Shown piece after piece: positions 1 through 9,814 of a stretch of DNA of 28,897 nucleotides. The stretch is from Fragilaria radians (taxonomy: Eukaryota; Bacillariophyta; Fragilariophyceae; Fragilariales; Fragilariaceae): assembly GCA_900642245.1 (NCBI GenBank), contig CAAAJI010000301.1, positions 1 through 28,897 on the forward strand, in the 5' to 3' direction. Each line of letters begins with the position of its first letter. The first letter of the stretch is position 1. The notes beneath the pieces were generated by a model. That model worked only from the letters and a program-made list of their open reading frames with translations. It was not told the origin of the DNA and did no database searches. A program made the position numbers and the translations under genes.

Positions 1-2
1 CT

Positions 3-551
3 GCCTTAGTTACAGGATTTCAATCTCGTTACGATCCTCGTTATTTGTTATGGAACACCCTTTTTCAAGATCCAGCTTCTGATAATCTCTTGTGTTTGTG
101 GACGACCAATTCTAAAACGTTACGAGGTTTGGAAAGTTTTGTCTGTACGGCAGTTAGAAGACAAAAGATTCTAGAACATACCGAAAGAGTCCTCGCAATT
201 CTTCAGGTACAACGACGTCACTATCAAAAGCGACGACACCGACAGCGAAAAGAACGTCTTGGAATTGAAGAAGACTTACACGAACAAGTTTTTAATTCAA
301 TTGAATTTGAAGCAGAAGAACTTGCAGCAACTAGTCGACAGTATAGTCATAGTTCCATCGAAACGGCAATTGCAATGGGAAAGGCTGATGCATTTGCAGT
401 CACTGCTGATGATCACAATTCCTTATGGATGGCATTGATTAGAGACCAAATGCTATCGACAGCGACAGGAAGTCAACATCTTTCATCGGTTTTACCAATG
501 GATAAGTCTAAGAATACACTTCCTAGTTCCTCGAGATCAACAGCAGCGTAG
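3..551 (+). CDS. RGLE-family uncharacterised protein, copy 1 (5' truncated by window edge)
   Basis: The frame is open from the first bases of the window to the TAG at 549-551, so the true start lies outside. The residues before the first possible internal start (QSRYDPRY, then LWNTLFQDPAS) match the two complete paralogues at 15233 and 22250, which shows that coding continues leftwards. Relative to those copies about 60 N-terminal residues are missing. Visible landmarks are the core LCLWTTNS, the signature RGLE followed by a basic helix (VRRQKILEHTERVLAILQ), a strongly basic stretch (RRHRQRKER), a variable acidic linker, an EELAA..RQYS..SIE helix ending in KADAFAV, a low-complexity tail and a terminal RSTAA shared with the paralogues. 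I see no catalytic motif, signal peptide or membrane segment. The role is unknown; the helical, charged character would suit a soluble interaction protein, but that is inference. Confidence 0.82.
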   Translation, partial: ALVTGFQSRYDPRYLLWNTLFQDPASDNLLCLWTTNSKTLRGLESFVCTAVRRQKILEHTERVLAILQVQRRHYQKRRHRQRKERLGIEEDLHEQVFNSIEFEAEELAATSRQYSHSSIETAIAMGKADAFAVTADDHNSLWMALIRDQMLSTATGSQHLSSVLPMDKSKNTLPSSSRSTAA

Positions 552-1125
552 TAAAGGCTAACCCAGTAGAATTAGAACGAATCTATTGTCCATAAGTACT
601 TACATGCAGTCACATTAATCTGATATTCCATTAGTCTCCTGATGTACCGTAAAGGACCCATCGAGCAATGAATTTGTAGCAGATTACCTTAGTGTCAAGT
701 AAAAAGTACTGTCTTTGTCACTGTCCAAATTTTTTAAATTATCCCTATCTGTTCTGTTGATTCTTTGTCCTGGTGCTGCGGACGGCAACGGCTACGGCTA
801 CGTCAGGGCGAAGCAAAAAATAGTAGTTTGAACACTAAATAATGGTAGAATTGCCCTTCATCCTCCGTTGGCTTTGGACATTTTTCAATTCCCCTCACGA
901 TGTAATCCTTCATATCAATAGAGAGAAACTCATGTTCACTATAGTCAATCATCCTTTTAAATTCTTATACTTCTTTCCATAACTTGATTTTAAGGGAGTC
1001 TCTTTTCCGTATTTGCCATTTAATTGTTGAATATTTAGCAAGAAGACAGAATAGTATACAACAATACTTATGGCATTGTGCTCAATCGTAGGGCATTGTA
1101 AATTGCACAATAGCGCTCCTTGATT
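552..1125. other. Intergenic stretch with no recognisable gene
   Basis: Between the end of the first RGLE gene and the first retroelement remnant no convincing coding frame is visible. A small GC-richer patch with a repeated GGCTACG (about 785-805) stands out from the AT-rich background, but I cannot assign it a function. Confidence 0.5.
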
Positions 1126-1129
1126 GTGC

Positions 1130-2803
1130 TGTTATATCTCTCTCTCTATGTCAGGTACATGCTTGTCTACTAAGGCTGCATTCAGCTGGATGGCCGGATA
1201 GTTCATTAAGTTTTCTGCTGTACCAACTCCAATATGACAAGATAAGGGACTGAAGAATGGAGCAGTGTTGATGAACATAGTGCCAATGGCCAGAGTAACA
1301 TGATAGAATTTATCCATGACAGTGATGGGAATTGGAACCTCCAGTTGGCTTTCCTTTTGAGTAGCCTAAATTTGGCCCAGATATCTCTTTTGCTATTTTA
1401 ATATCACCTTTGGTGACAGTGCGGTTTGGCAAGAGATTATTTCTGATGATTGATAAGCAGTATGAAGCCCAATTATATCTTTCATTTTCCTTGCTTGTTT
1501 GGCTCTTCTCATGTCTGTGGTAAAATGTCATTTTTCTTTCTTCAATGGTGCTCAGTAATGCTATTGCATGGTCTTTTGCCTTTTCAGGGAGGATGTTTCC
1601 TTATTGTCTCTAGTATCCATGTAGTCAAGCCCCCTCCATCCTTTAAGCGCCTTGTGCTCCCATCCGGCTTGTGTACATGGAACTGTGTTATTGTCACATT
1701 TTACGCAATATTATGTTTTTACATTTTAAAGGCAGAGAATGTTTGCTATACCATTTGCATTAAACCAAGCAATTATGTAGCCTGGTAATCCCTAGCAGCT
1801 TACAATCTTGTAGATGATGTGCCAGAATGGTAATGGATGTGCACTGTTGTGACTGTCACATGAATATCCTTTACTAACTTATGGTTAGAAAACACATCTA
1901 CTGTAGATGTGTTTTGTGATGGCTGTGCTGTTGACTGTTCCCTGTCCTATTAAGATTGCCTGTGTGGTGAAACTATTTCCTTCATGACTATTCTGGATTT
2001 TTCCCCTTGTATCAACAATTTATAGCCTGAGGTACAATGCATTTCTTGATTGGTAGGCTCATCCTGATTGTAACCAGTGATCGGCATTTCTGATTTTTAT
2101 TCCATAAATATATTTATATTCTTAGCCTTTGTAATTAGATTCATTTTGTTTTGGTCTGGGTCGTTAACTTGTTCCGTTTATCCCCTTTTGAAGCAAAATT
2201 AACCCCATCGGTAAATGGAATTTTTGATTTGTTTTTTTTTCGTTTATCTTAGAGTCATTTTGTTTTGGTCTGATTTCAATGCGTACGAAATATCGGGATT
2301 GACCGCGTTTCTGCATCATCAGAAAGAGCTTCCGCTTGCCTGCATCTGTAGCTTGTGTAGCCTTGAGCAACAAAACAGGATCGAAAATATCATTTTCTTT
2401 ATGCAATTCGACAGCGCACTTCATGTCTGGGGAACATTGTCCCCGAATGATGCCGTAGTTGCTGTTGAGCTGACCCTTCCAGTTCTTCGTTTCCTTAACA
2501 TACTCCAATTCTTTGTTGATGATAGCCAACTTTACCGGAACACTGAAATAATTTGTTCTATTGGGTTCTTCAAGGAGTGCCTTATTCAAGTTGAAAATTA
2601 CTTGGCTGCAGGACACGCCTTGTTTATTTCCCTTAAGATCATGATCAGCAATGGACTGCAATGTCTTGTTGAACTCTTCTGGAGATCTTTTGTTGGGGAA
2701 ATTGAAAACGTTGTTCTTGATTTCTTCGGTTTGATCACTTAATCTTGAGATTTTTGGCGCAAATGATTGACAATTCTTGCTTCCATTCTTCTGTTGGCTA
2801 ATC
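1130..2803 (-). mobile_element. Remnant A: decayed retroelement with gag, protease, pre-integrase and integrase regions
   Basis: Read on the minus strand this holds pieces of an LTR-retrotransposon polyprotein in the expected order. A gag-like stretch is open from 2803 to 2164 and includes NVFNFPNKRSPEEFNK and IIRGQCSPDMK, typical of stramenopile gag proteins. A protease-like stretch at about 1800-1935 has STVDVFSNHKLVKDI and HYHSGT. A pre-integrase stretch at about 1560-1780 has NGIANIL and, in another frame, FHVHKPDGS. The start of the integrase at 1130-1531 has RNNLLPN, GDIKIAKEISGPNLG, VTLAIGTMF and GTAENL. Several stops and frame changes separate the pieces, so it is dead. No RT region or LTRs are identified. 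Family assignment rests on remembered motif patterns, not on an alignment. Confidence 0.68.
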
Positions 2804-3014
2804 TAGAACAATGATGGAGGGGAACAAAACTTGGTGGTCTTGATAATTAAAATGCTTAGCTCTAAATAAAGAGCAGCCAAAAGATATTTGACATTCTGGC
2901 ATAGCCGGGAGAAAATAAATGATAGCCTGATCAAAATAAATGTTATCATGATGAAAAATTAGTCAATCAAGACTCGAATCGCTTATGGTTCGAAAACAAG
3001 AGTCGATTTTTTCA

Positions 3015-3370
3015 ATTTCCTTAAGAATCTAATCCAATGCGCTGAGTCTGCAGCCCAATCACTATCAAAATGCAACACACACTTCCAATCTTCTTCTTCT
3101 TTTGCTGCTTCCACCTTTCAGCAGAATAACAATGATTCTAGGAAAAACTTGATTACTTTTAGCATTTCTTTGTAGGCTGATGGAGTAGCACCATCCAGTT
3201 GGATTGCTATCTCACAATACTTCCATTGTCTGGTCTTGAATGATTAACAAAATCGGGTAACATTCCAACACCTGATCTGCATCTTGACTGTAGAATTGCC
3301 CATATACCTTTTACTTCCTTTGTTGGTCTAACAATTTTAAAATGATTCATTTCAGGAGTGCCTTTGGCGG
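3015..3370 (-). mobile_element. Remnant B: copia-type RT C-terminus and RNase H fragment
   Basis: The minus strand encodes, across a few stops, the standard Ty1/copia succession: GTPEMNHFKIVRPTKE, then RSGVGML and NHSRPD (end of RT), DGATPSAYKEMLKVIKF (the connection), and LHFDSDWAADS (start of RNase H). It lies 5' of Remnant A's gag on the same strand, so it belongs to a different element. In-frame stops (for example after LLFC) show that it is non-functional. The left edge of the tandem duplication falls inside this fragment, near 3278. Confidence 0.72.
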
Positions 3371-3606
3371 CACAAGGCTAGAACAATTGTCGAGTGTTTG
3401 TTGCTTCTCAGAGAGGAGCGCTTTTGGTCTTTGCTTGCATAGCAACATGCTTCCGTACTTTGATTGATTTTGGATGGAGTTACTTATGCACTCTATCGTC
3501 AGTTAAGCTGAAATACATGAAAATGTCATAATCAGACATCTGGAAAAATGAGATTATCCTGTAATGATGCTTGTATTAGCTAGGGATTGTTGTTACAATA
3601 GATTTT

Positions 3607-3933
3607 TTACTTCATTGTACTAATCAAATATTGATTATTGGAATTATAATTATTGCTTAGAAAGTTAATGAACGTACAGTGTAGACTAGCCATGCTTCTT
3701 GGTAACTTATCATTTGATCCTATATTGAAAGATATTTTGTCACTTCGCGATTGATGTCTTGTTGGGTTTGTGCTGTTGAAAGATAGGTATTGTAAAACAT
3801 TATAAATTGAATGATTTGTGGGCAGCATATGTTGATTGAATGATGGATGTATTTGAATATCATTGAAACTTACCCTTTTCGGAGGATGAAATATTTTGAA
3901 ATCGATTTTATTTTCACGAATTTCAAATTTCAA
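3607..3933 (-). other. Antisense open frame conserved in both duplication units (unit 1 copy)
   Basis: A minus-strand frame of about 108 codons lies between the copia scrap and the secreted-protein gene. The matching frame is open in unit 2 (7181-7564), with recognisable similarity: FKIFHP near the N-terminus, then NPTR.Q.RSDKISFNI further on. Start regions and both ends differ. No domain is recognisable. Substitutions between the copies are a mixture of silent and replacement changes, so this may be only an accidental ORF or a decayed gene. Confidence 0.2.
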
Positions 3934-4060
3934 ATTACATACATTTCCTTCGATTCAAGCTTGAATAATGGTTGTCAAGATACGTGAGAAGATGCGTAAC
4001 TGCCTAATGGTGTTCAGGTAAGAAAGGTTAAGATACCTCAGAGCTCAAATGAAGAAATTA

Positions 4061-4120
4061 TTGCATAAATTATTTGTGTAATATTGCATAAAGTATTTAC
4101 AACGTTGCATACATTATTTG
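4061..4120 (+). repeat. Triple direct repeat TTGCATAAATTATTT-like, unit 1
   Basis: Three imperfect copies of a 15-17 base word (TTGCATAAATTATTTG, TTGCATAAAGTATTTA, TTGCATACATTATTTG) start at about 4061, 4085 and 4106, spaced 21-24 bases apart. They sit roughly 220-280 bases upstream of the secreted-protein ATG at 4343. The same array occurs at the matching place in unit 2. It is a candidate cis-regulatory array; a function is not shown. Confidence 0.6.
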
Positions 4121-4342
4121 AAACTAGTTTTTTTGTGTTTCTTCAGTAGTAATTCGAATTCTGGATGCATCATAGATGAGAGCTTCCTTCATGAAAAATA
4201 AGTCATTCGACAATTGATGAATATATGTATCCGAATGCCTCTTCCAACCAATCGTATTTTTCAACGGACACTCTCGATTTTTTCACAGCAAGTATCATCA
4301 CATCGTGGTATTTTGTCACAACTTCTATTGGGCCGACATCAT

Positions 4343-6041
4343 ATGAGATATCCTATGAAAAAAGCTCTTTGTCTTCTTCTTTGGAAACTTGCAGCATTCG
4401 TTGCTGCTGATGGCACGAATGATTCTGGCTTTCATCGTTCTTCAATGACAGATTGTGATGGGAATTTGCCTTGCTTAGTAAAGCGTAAGTTGTTATTTCT
4501 AGCGACATCGACAATTAAAGAGAACTTATTTATTAGAGCAACAACAAAGAAGCCTACAAAGAAGCCTACAAAGACAACCTCAAAGCAGCCTACAAAAATT
4601 ACCTCAAGGCTGCCTACGAAGACGGGTACAAAGAAGCCAACGAAAAAACCCTCAAAGAAACCAACGAAAAAGCGTACAATAAGCCCAATGCAAAATCCAG
4701 CGAATGTTGTTGTGACTCAAACTCTTCCTCCAACTTTACCCCCCCATGCTTATCCCGATTCCTTTTCCAGCATCGTCTCCCAGCGAATCTCCAATGACGC
4801 AAACACAACAGCCTATACGTATTACAACAAATCCGACTTTAACTTCTCCAACTTCGACACCAACAATTTCAGTGACTAGTCCTCCCACCACAAAAGAAAC
4901 TGTTTCAATCATTGACACTCCTGAGTCACCAAATCCTAATAGTATTTCGAGGCAGCCAACACCCCGACCTTACATTGAATCTCCATCAAGCTTACCTCCG
5001 ACTGAATCTCCAATTCCCAGTCCTTCTCCGTCCACCAATCCAACGGGTAAGACCATCTCAGAGATACCCACAGAATCTCCCCAGCCATCTCCATCTCCTT
5101 CTAGAATCACTCCAAGTAGCTTTCCTTCTGTGAGCCTAGAGCCTACTTATTTACCAACGGATTCCCCATATCCCACTCCATCACCGTCTAACTCTCCGAC
5201 AAAGAAGGCTTCCTCACAACCATCAAAATCTCTTCGACCTTCAAAAACTCCTACTGATTCACCCAATCCAACAACCTCCCCATCTACTAGTCCATCCAAG
5301 ACTTTTAGCCCAACGAATAAATCAAACAAACCTTCAACTATTCCAACACTATCAAGAGAACCATCAAAATCAGATAGTCCATCAAGAACAAACTTTCCTT
5401 CAGAATCTCCATCTATTTCGAATGAGCCGTCTTATTCTAGTAAGCCATCACGTTCTCCCTCACTTTCAATCGCCCCGTCGATCACCAATTTTCCATCAGC
5501 AAGTAACTTATGTTCCGGGGGCCTCTCAGCAACAACATTAGCTATGGATACTTTCGAAGATGGAAGTTTAGTTGGATGGTCAAACGTTCCCTACAAGGAT
5601 TTTGACTTTGGAAAGTATATAAGTTTCGATGTGGATGAAAAACCTGAGAAGACAGTGACACTGCCGGTGGGTGCCAAGAATGTTTACGTTAAATTTAATT
5701 TCTACAAAATTGGTTCTTGGGATGGCAATTATCCTGGTCCAGAATACGGCCCTGATAAATTTTTTGTGTATGTTAACGATGTATTGGTTAACTTGGGATT
5801 CTTTGAGGCAAACATTGCAGAATCAGCGCAAGGAAATACCAATGGTATCCGCTGGCAACATCGAAACACCTTCAACACTTTTTTCTTCGGCATTCACATA
5901 GTTGAACTAGAAATTCCAAAGCAATATCTGACTTCAGGAACTTTAAAACTTGGATTTGAGGCGGTTACAAAAGATGACTGTCCTACTGATAAAACTGAAC
6001 CAGGCGGATTGGATAATTTGAGTATAATTGCATGTTCTTAA
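4343..6041 (+). CDS. Secreted Lys/Pro/Ser/Thr-rich cell-surface protein with C-terminal beta-rich domain, copy 1 (single-base frameshift)
   Basis: ATG 4343 (alternative ATG 4355) begins a signal-peptide-like start: MRYPMKK, then the hydrophobic LCLLLWKLAAFVAA, with likely cleavage before DGT. Next come a short segment with two cysteines (CDGNLPC) and KRK, a Lys-rich repeat of KPTKKPSKKPTKK type (residues about 69-111), a long Pro/Ser/Thr mucin-like region of SPSPS and PTESP repeats (about 115-390), and a 176-residue C-terminal domain from CSGG to SIIACS with FEDGSLVGW, WDGN, GPDKFFVYVND and GGLDNL. That last domain looks like an all-beta extracellular fold. The reading frame changes at a run of seven C (4739-4745): the first frame ends at 4879, while the remainder is open in the next frame. 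With six C the gene would read through at about 565 residues. It is therefore either a pseudogene or carries a homopolymer sequencing error. A surface or silica-wall role is inferred from composition. Confidence 0.75.
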
Positions 6042-6300
6042 TGATCATAAAGTTTTCTTTCTAATACAGTTGCTTTTTCAAATGTTCAACAAAAAAGTTA
6101 TATTTCCGTTAACAAAAATAGAATACTTCAAATTGCTATTGTATATTTCATTTATAAGGCTGCTTCAGCTTTATAATCAGATTATTAAGAAATCATGTCA
6201 CAGCTCCAACTACAAAACATGCAGTCATCAATATCCATAATTGAAAATAGTCAAATTTAGAGGTAAACATGTGAATTAACGGAAGTGAATGCTATTTGAG
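6042..6300. other. 3' flank of copy 1
   Basis: AT-rich sequence after the stop. It aligns with the unit 2 flank at 9641-9815 (shared GGCTGCTTCAGCTTTA and ATGTCACAGCTCCA) but is more diverged than the coding end. No gene is seen. Confidence 0.5.
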
Positions 6301-6800
6301 TGATTCCTCTGGGTGGTAAAAGTGAAGTATGGTCAAGGTGGAGTAAGGAGTTACTTGCTAAAGCATAGGGGTTTCAGTTTATCCATTGATATTGTTACAA
6401 AGAGTGCCTATTCCTAGGGCTCATGAAGCATTTGATGTAGATTCCAAGGAAGGAAAGAAGAATGTCAAGAACTGAGCTTGTAAATTGATGTGAAGTCTAG
6501 CAATAGAAAGACAGAATTAATTTAGTTAAGGGCTCTAAGATATAGTATACATTAACGGTTACGCAGCCATTGCATGTGAAAGGCTAAGAAGCGAGTTTGA
6601 TCTTATCCTTAGAGAAGGCTAAAGATCTGGAGATTAACTTCATTTGTGTGTCTAAAGTTATGCATACAAGCATGTCCAATAAACTGTTAAACATTCATCA
6701 TTTGATCAATTTAGCTTTGGATTATGATTTGCAACTCTCTTTAGACAGTGATGTATACATAGCAAAGAAAAGCCAGTTGTAGTTGAAGAGAGACGACGAG
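6300..6800 (+). mobile_element. Remnant D: gag-like scrap, plus strand (unit 1)
   Basis: Plus-strand reading gives GGKSEVWSRWSKELLAKA before a stop (about 6312-6380), matching the TWS...LAK pattern of copia gag proteins and of the gag remnant at 14202-13727 in this window. Further on, GYAAIACERLRSEFD (about 6556-6600) matches the later gag pattern LAWERLKKKF. The two pieces are separated by stops. About 325 bases of this remnant are absent from unit 2, whose counterpart starts at 9815. Confidence 0.45.
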
Positions 6801-6829
6801 AGTTGAATCTTGATCTCTATCTTGACTGC

Positions 6830-6910
6830 AGAATTGTCTAGATATCTTTTACTCCCTTTTCTTGGTCTCACAATTTTGAAACAAGTCATTCTAGGAGTGT
6901 TGTGGCGTAA
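6830..6910 (-). mobile_element. Remnant B': copia RT scrap copied into unit 2
   Basis: The minus strand reads FKIVRPRKGSKRYLDNSAV, corresponding to the FKIVRPTKE stretch of Remnant B at 3290-3350. It is too short and diverged to identify without its unit 1 partner, and shows that the duplication started inside an already inserted retroelement. Confidence 0.6.
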
Positions 6911-7180
6911 AATTGATATGATAATAGCCTTGGTGTAAGTTTCTTCTCAGAGAAGAGCGATCTCGTCTTCTCTTCCACGGTGATAAGCGTATATACTTTA
7001 CTTAACTTCAGCTTAGATTTCTTCTCTCCATATTGCACTGTATGGTCAGTTAAGCCGAAAAGCGTACATGAAAAAAATCATAGTCAAGCATCTGGAAAAT
7101 GTGATTATCCTGTAAGGACCGTTGTATTAGCTAGGGAATCGCAGGGCTGGTTGTTACAAGCGTTTTCTATACTTTATTTC

Positions 7181-7564
7181 TTAAGTCAAATAAAAGCCTT
7201 GTATGCTGATTAGTGGAATTATGTTCATTGCTTTGAAATTTATGAATCTACATTGCAGAGTAAAAATTCCTGTTGGTGCCGTATCTTTGGATATTATATT
7301 GAAAGATATTTTATCACTTCTCAATTGATATCTTGTTGGGTTGGTGATGTTCAAAGGTAGATACAGTAAAAATGAAAGTTCAATGCTTTTTGGGTGCAGG
7401 TTGCTGATTGGATGATGGGAGTCTTGGAATGTCATTGAACAATATGTTGGATGATAAACTTCAATATATCTACTTACCCCTTCCAGAGGATGGAATATTT
7501 TGAAAAAGCCCACAACTTTCAAACTAAGTGAAAGCATCCATTTCCTTCGATTCAAGCCCTTCAA
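7181..7564 (-). other. Antisense open frame conserved in both duplication units (unit 2 copy)
   Basis: This is the counterpart of the frame at 3607-3933: FKIFHP near the start and NPTRYQLRSDKISFNI in the middle. Longer than the unit 1 frame at both ends. No domain is recognisable, and it may not be translated. Confidence 0.2.
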
Positions 7565-7636
7565 TAATGGTCGTCCTTGGGTTCAAGATACGTGTAAGAA
7601 AGGTTGAAATATCTTAGAGCTCGAAGAAAGGAAATA

Positions 7637-7695
7637 TTGCATCAATTATTTGTAATATTGCATAAATTATTTGCAACGTGGCATAAATCATTGGA
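7637..7695 (+). repeat. Triple direct repeat TTGCATAAATTATTT-like, unit 2
   Basis: The three words at about 7637, 7658 and 7680 (TTGCATCAATTATTTG, TTGCATAAATTATTTG, GGCATAAATCATTGG) keep the 21-base spacing seen in unit 1. They lie about 270-320 bases before the ATG at 7960. Retention of the array in a diverged leader hints at a regulatory role. Confidence 0.6.
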
Positions 7696-7959
7696 AAGAA
7701 GAATTTTGGTGTTGTTTCTTAAGTAGTAATTCGAGAATTTTGGATGCATCATTTGTCGTTGCACATGAAAACTTCCTTCAACTACAGGACATTCTTGTCA
7801 GGGGTATGTGAAAAATAAACATCTCTCTATACCGCGTCTCATGGAAAATTCAAATCTTATTCTTCAACGTAGATTCTCGGAAGTTTCTAAAAGAAACTAG
7901 TGTTGGCATCACCTTGCAGCATTTTGGACGTTGGATACCTTCGTTGGGACATACTTCAT

Positions 7960-9640
7960 ATGAAATGTCCTATGAAAACGGTTGTTTATCTTCTTTTTTG
8001 GGAAGCTGCAGCATTCGTTGTTGCTGATGGCACCACTGAATCTGATCACGTAGAGTTTGTGAATCGCCAAGTTGGTTTTCATGGTTCTTCAATGACAGAT
8101 TGTGATGGATCTTTACTGTGCTTGGCAAAACGTAAATTATTATTTCTATCGACATCAACGATGAAAGAGAACTTATTTATTAGAGCAACAACAACGAAGC
8201 CTACCAAGAAGCCTTCAAAGACAACTTCAAAGCAGCCTACAAAGAAGACTACAAAGATACCTACAAAGAAGCCTACAAAAAAACCAACGAAAAAGCGTAC
8301 AATAAGCCCAGTGAAAAATCCAGCGAATGTTGTTGTGACGCAAACCCTTCCTCCAACGTTATCCCCAATGCTTAGTCCGAGTCCTTTTCCAGCATCTAAT
8401 CCGACCGAATCTCCAATGACGCAGACACTTCAGCCTATACTTATCACAACAAAGCCGACTACAATCTCTCCAACGTTGACACCGACATTTTCGGTGACCA
8501 GTCCTCCCACTGGCACTCCCGAGTCAAAAAATCCTAATAGCATATCGAGGCAGCCAACACTCCCACCGTCCATTGAATCTCTACCAAACTTACCTCCGAC
8601 TGAATCTCCAATTCCCAGTCCTTCACCGTCCACCAATCCAACGGGCAAGCCCATCAAAGAGGTACCCACAGAATCTCCCCAGCCATCTCCATCCCCTTCT
8701 AGAATTACTCCAAGTAGCTTTCCTACTGCAAGCCTAAAGCCTACTTCTACTCCTACTGATTCACCATTTCCCACACCATCCCCTTCTAACTCTCCGACGA
8801 AGAAGGCTTCCTTACAACCATCAAAATCTCTTCGACCTTCAAAAACTCCTACTGATTCACCCAATCCAACAACATCCCCATCTACCAGTCCATCCAAAAG
8901 TATCAGTCCAACGAATAAATCAAACAAACCCTCAACTATTCCAACACTATCAAGAGAACCCTCCAAATCAGATAGTCCATCAAGAACAAACTTTCCTTCA
9001 GAATCTCCTTCTATTTCAAGTGAGCCATCTTATACGGGAATGCCATCCCGGGCTCCCTCACTATCAAACGCACCATCGATGACCGATTTTCCATCAGCAA
9101 GCAACTTTTGTTCCGGGGGTCTCTCAGCAACAGTATTAGCTATGAATACTTTCGAGGATGGAAGTTTAGTTGGATGGTCAAACGTTCCCTACAAGGATTT
9201 TAAATTTGGAAAGTATATAAGTTTCGATGTGGATGAAAAACCTGAGAAGACAGTGACACTTCCGGGTGGGTACGAAGAATGTTTACGTAAAATTTAATTT
9301 CTACAAAATTGGTTCTTGGGATGGCAATGATCCTGGTCCAGAATACGGCCCTGATAAATTTTTTGTATATGTTAACGATGTATTGGTTAACTTGGGATTC
9401 TTTGAGGCAAACATTGCAGAATCAGCGCAAGGAAATACCAATGGTATTCGCTGGCAGCATCGAAACACCTTCAACACTTTTTTCTTTGGTATTCACATAG
9501 TTGAACTAGAAATACCAAAGCAATATCTGACTTCAGGAACTTTAAAACTTGGATTTGAGGCGGTTACAAAAGACGACTGTCCTACTGATATTACTGAACC
9601 AGGCGGATTGGATAATTTGAGTATAATTGCATGTTCTTAA
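7960..9640 (+). CDS. Secreted Lys/Pro/Ser/Thr-rich cell-surface protein with C-terminal beta-rich domain, copy 2 (single-base frameshift)
   Basis: This paralogue of the gene at 4343 has the same architecture: signal-like start from ATG 7960 (MKCPMK, then VVYLLFWEAAAFVVA, then DGT), cysteine pair, KRK, a Lys-rich KPTKKPTKKPTKK repeat, a long SPSPS/PTESP mucin-like region, and the C-terminal beta-rich domain. Here the Pro-rich region is open throughout, so it lacks copy 1's lesion. Its own lesion lies in the C-terminal domain: CCGGGTGGG (9262-9270) has one more G than CCGGTGGG of copy 1. The frame then ends at 9297, and the rest of the domain is open in another frame to 9640. Without the extra base the product would be about 559 residues. 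Silent differences outnumber replacements in the last 117 codons (about 7 to 2), suggesting the domain was constrained until recently. The role is inferred as for copy 1. Confidence 0.75.
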
Positions 9641-9814
9641 GGATCATAAAATGTTCTTTCTGACTCGTACCTTACACAAAAAAACTTTTTAATTTTGCTA
9701 TCAAAACATAGAATACTTCAAATTGCTAATGGATTTTTCATTTGTTAGGCTGCTTCAGCTTTAGAATCAGAATATAAAGAAATCATGTCACAGCTCCAGC
9801 TACAAAACATGCCG
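9641..9814. other. 3' flank of copy 2
   Basis: Non-coding, aligned with 6042-6225 of unit 1; no gene is visible. Confidence 0.5.

Larger units (their letters stand above)
3278..6808. repeat. Tandem duplication, unit 1 (about 3.5 kb)
   Basis: This block aligns from end to end with 6809-10068. Both begin at a shared ATCTTGACTG.AGAATTG within the copia RT scrap and run through the same non-coding leader, a paralogous secreted-protein gene, the 3' flank, and a final stretch ending in GAAGAGAGAC.ACGAGAGTTGAA. Coding parts, especially the last 530 bases of the gene, are nearly identical, whereas leader and 3' flank have many substitutions and small indels. Unit 1 has about 325 bases (roughly 6226-6552) that unit 2 lacks. 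Breakpoints were placed by eye and could be off by tens of bases. Confidence 0.85.

Noticed and set aside
1889..1915. Perfect 13-base inverted repeat (AAAACACATCTAC-t-GTAGATGTGTTTT)
   Set aside because: It falls inside the protease part of Remnant A, where the minus strand encodes STVDVFSNHK. It is more likely a chance palindrome in decayed coding sequence than a terminator or protein site.
2215..2742. Plus-strand 175-codon open frame
   Set aside because: It is the complement of the gag remnant on the minus strand, which has recognisable motifs; the plus frame has none.
8430..8966. Minus-strand 178-codon Gly/Val/Asp-rich frame, and a similar one at 5147-5329
   Set aside because: This is the mirror image of the Pro/Ser/Thr-rich repeats in the secreted-protein genes. 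Low-complexity coding repeats commonly keep the antisense frame open.
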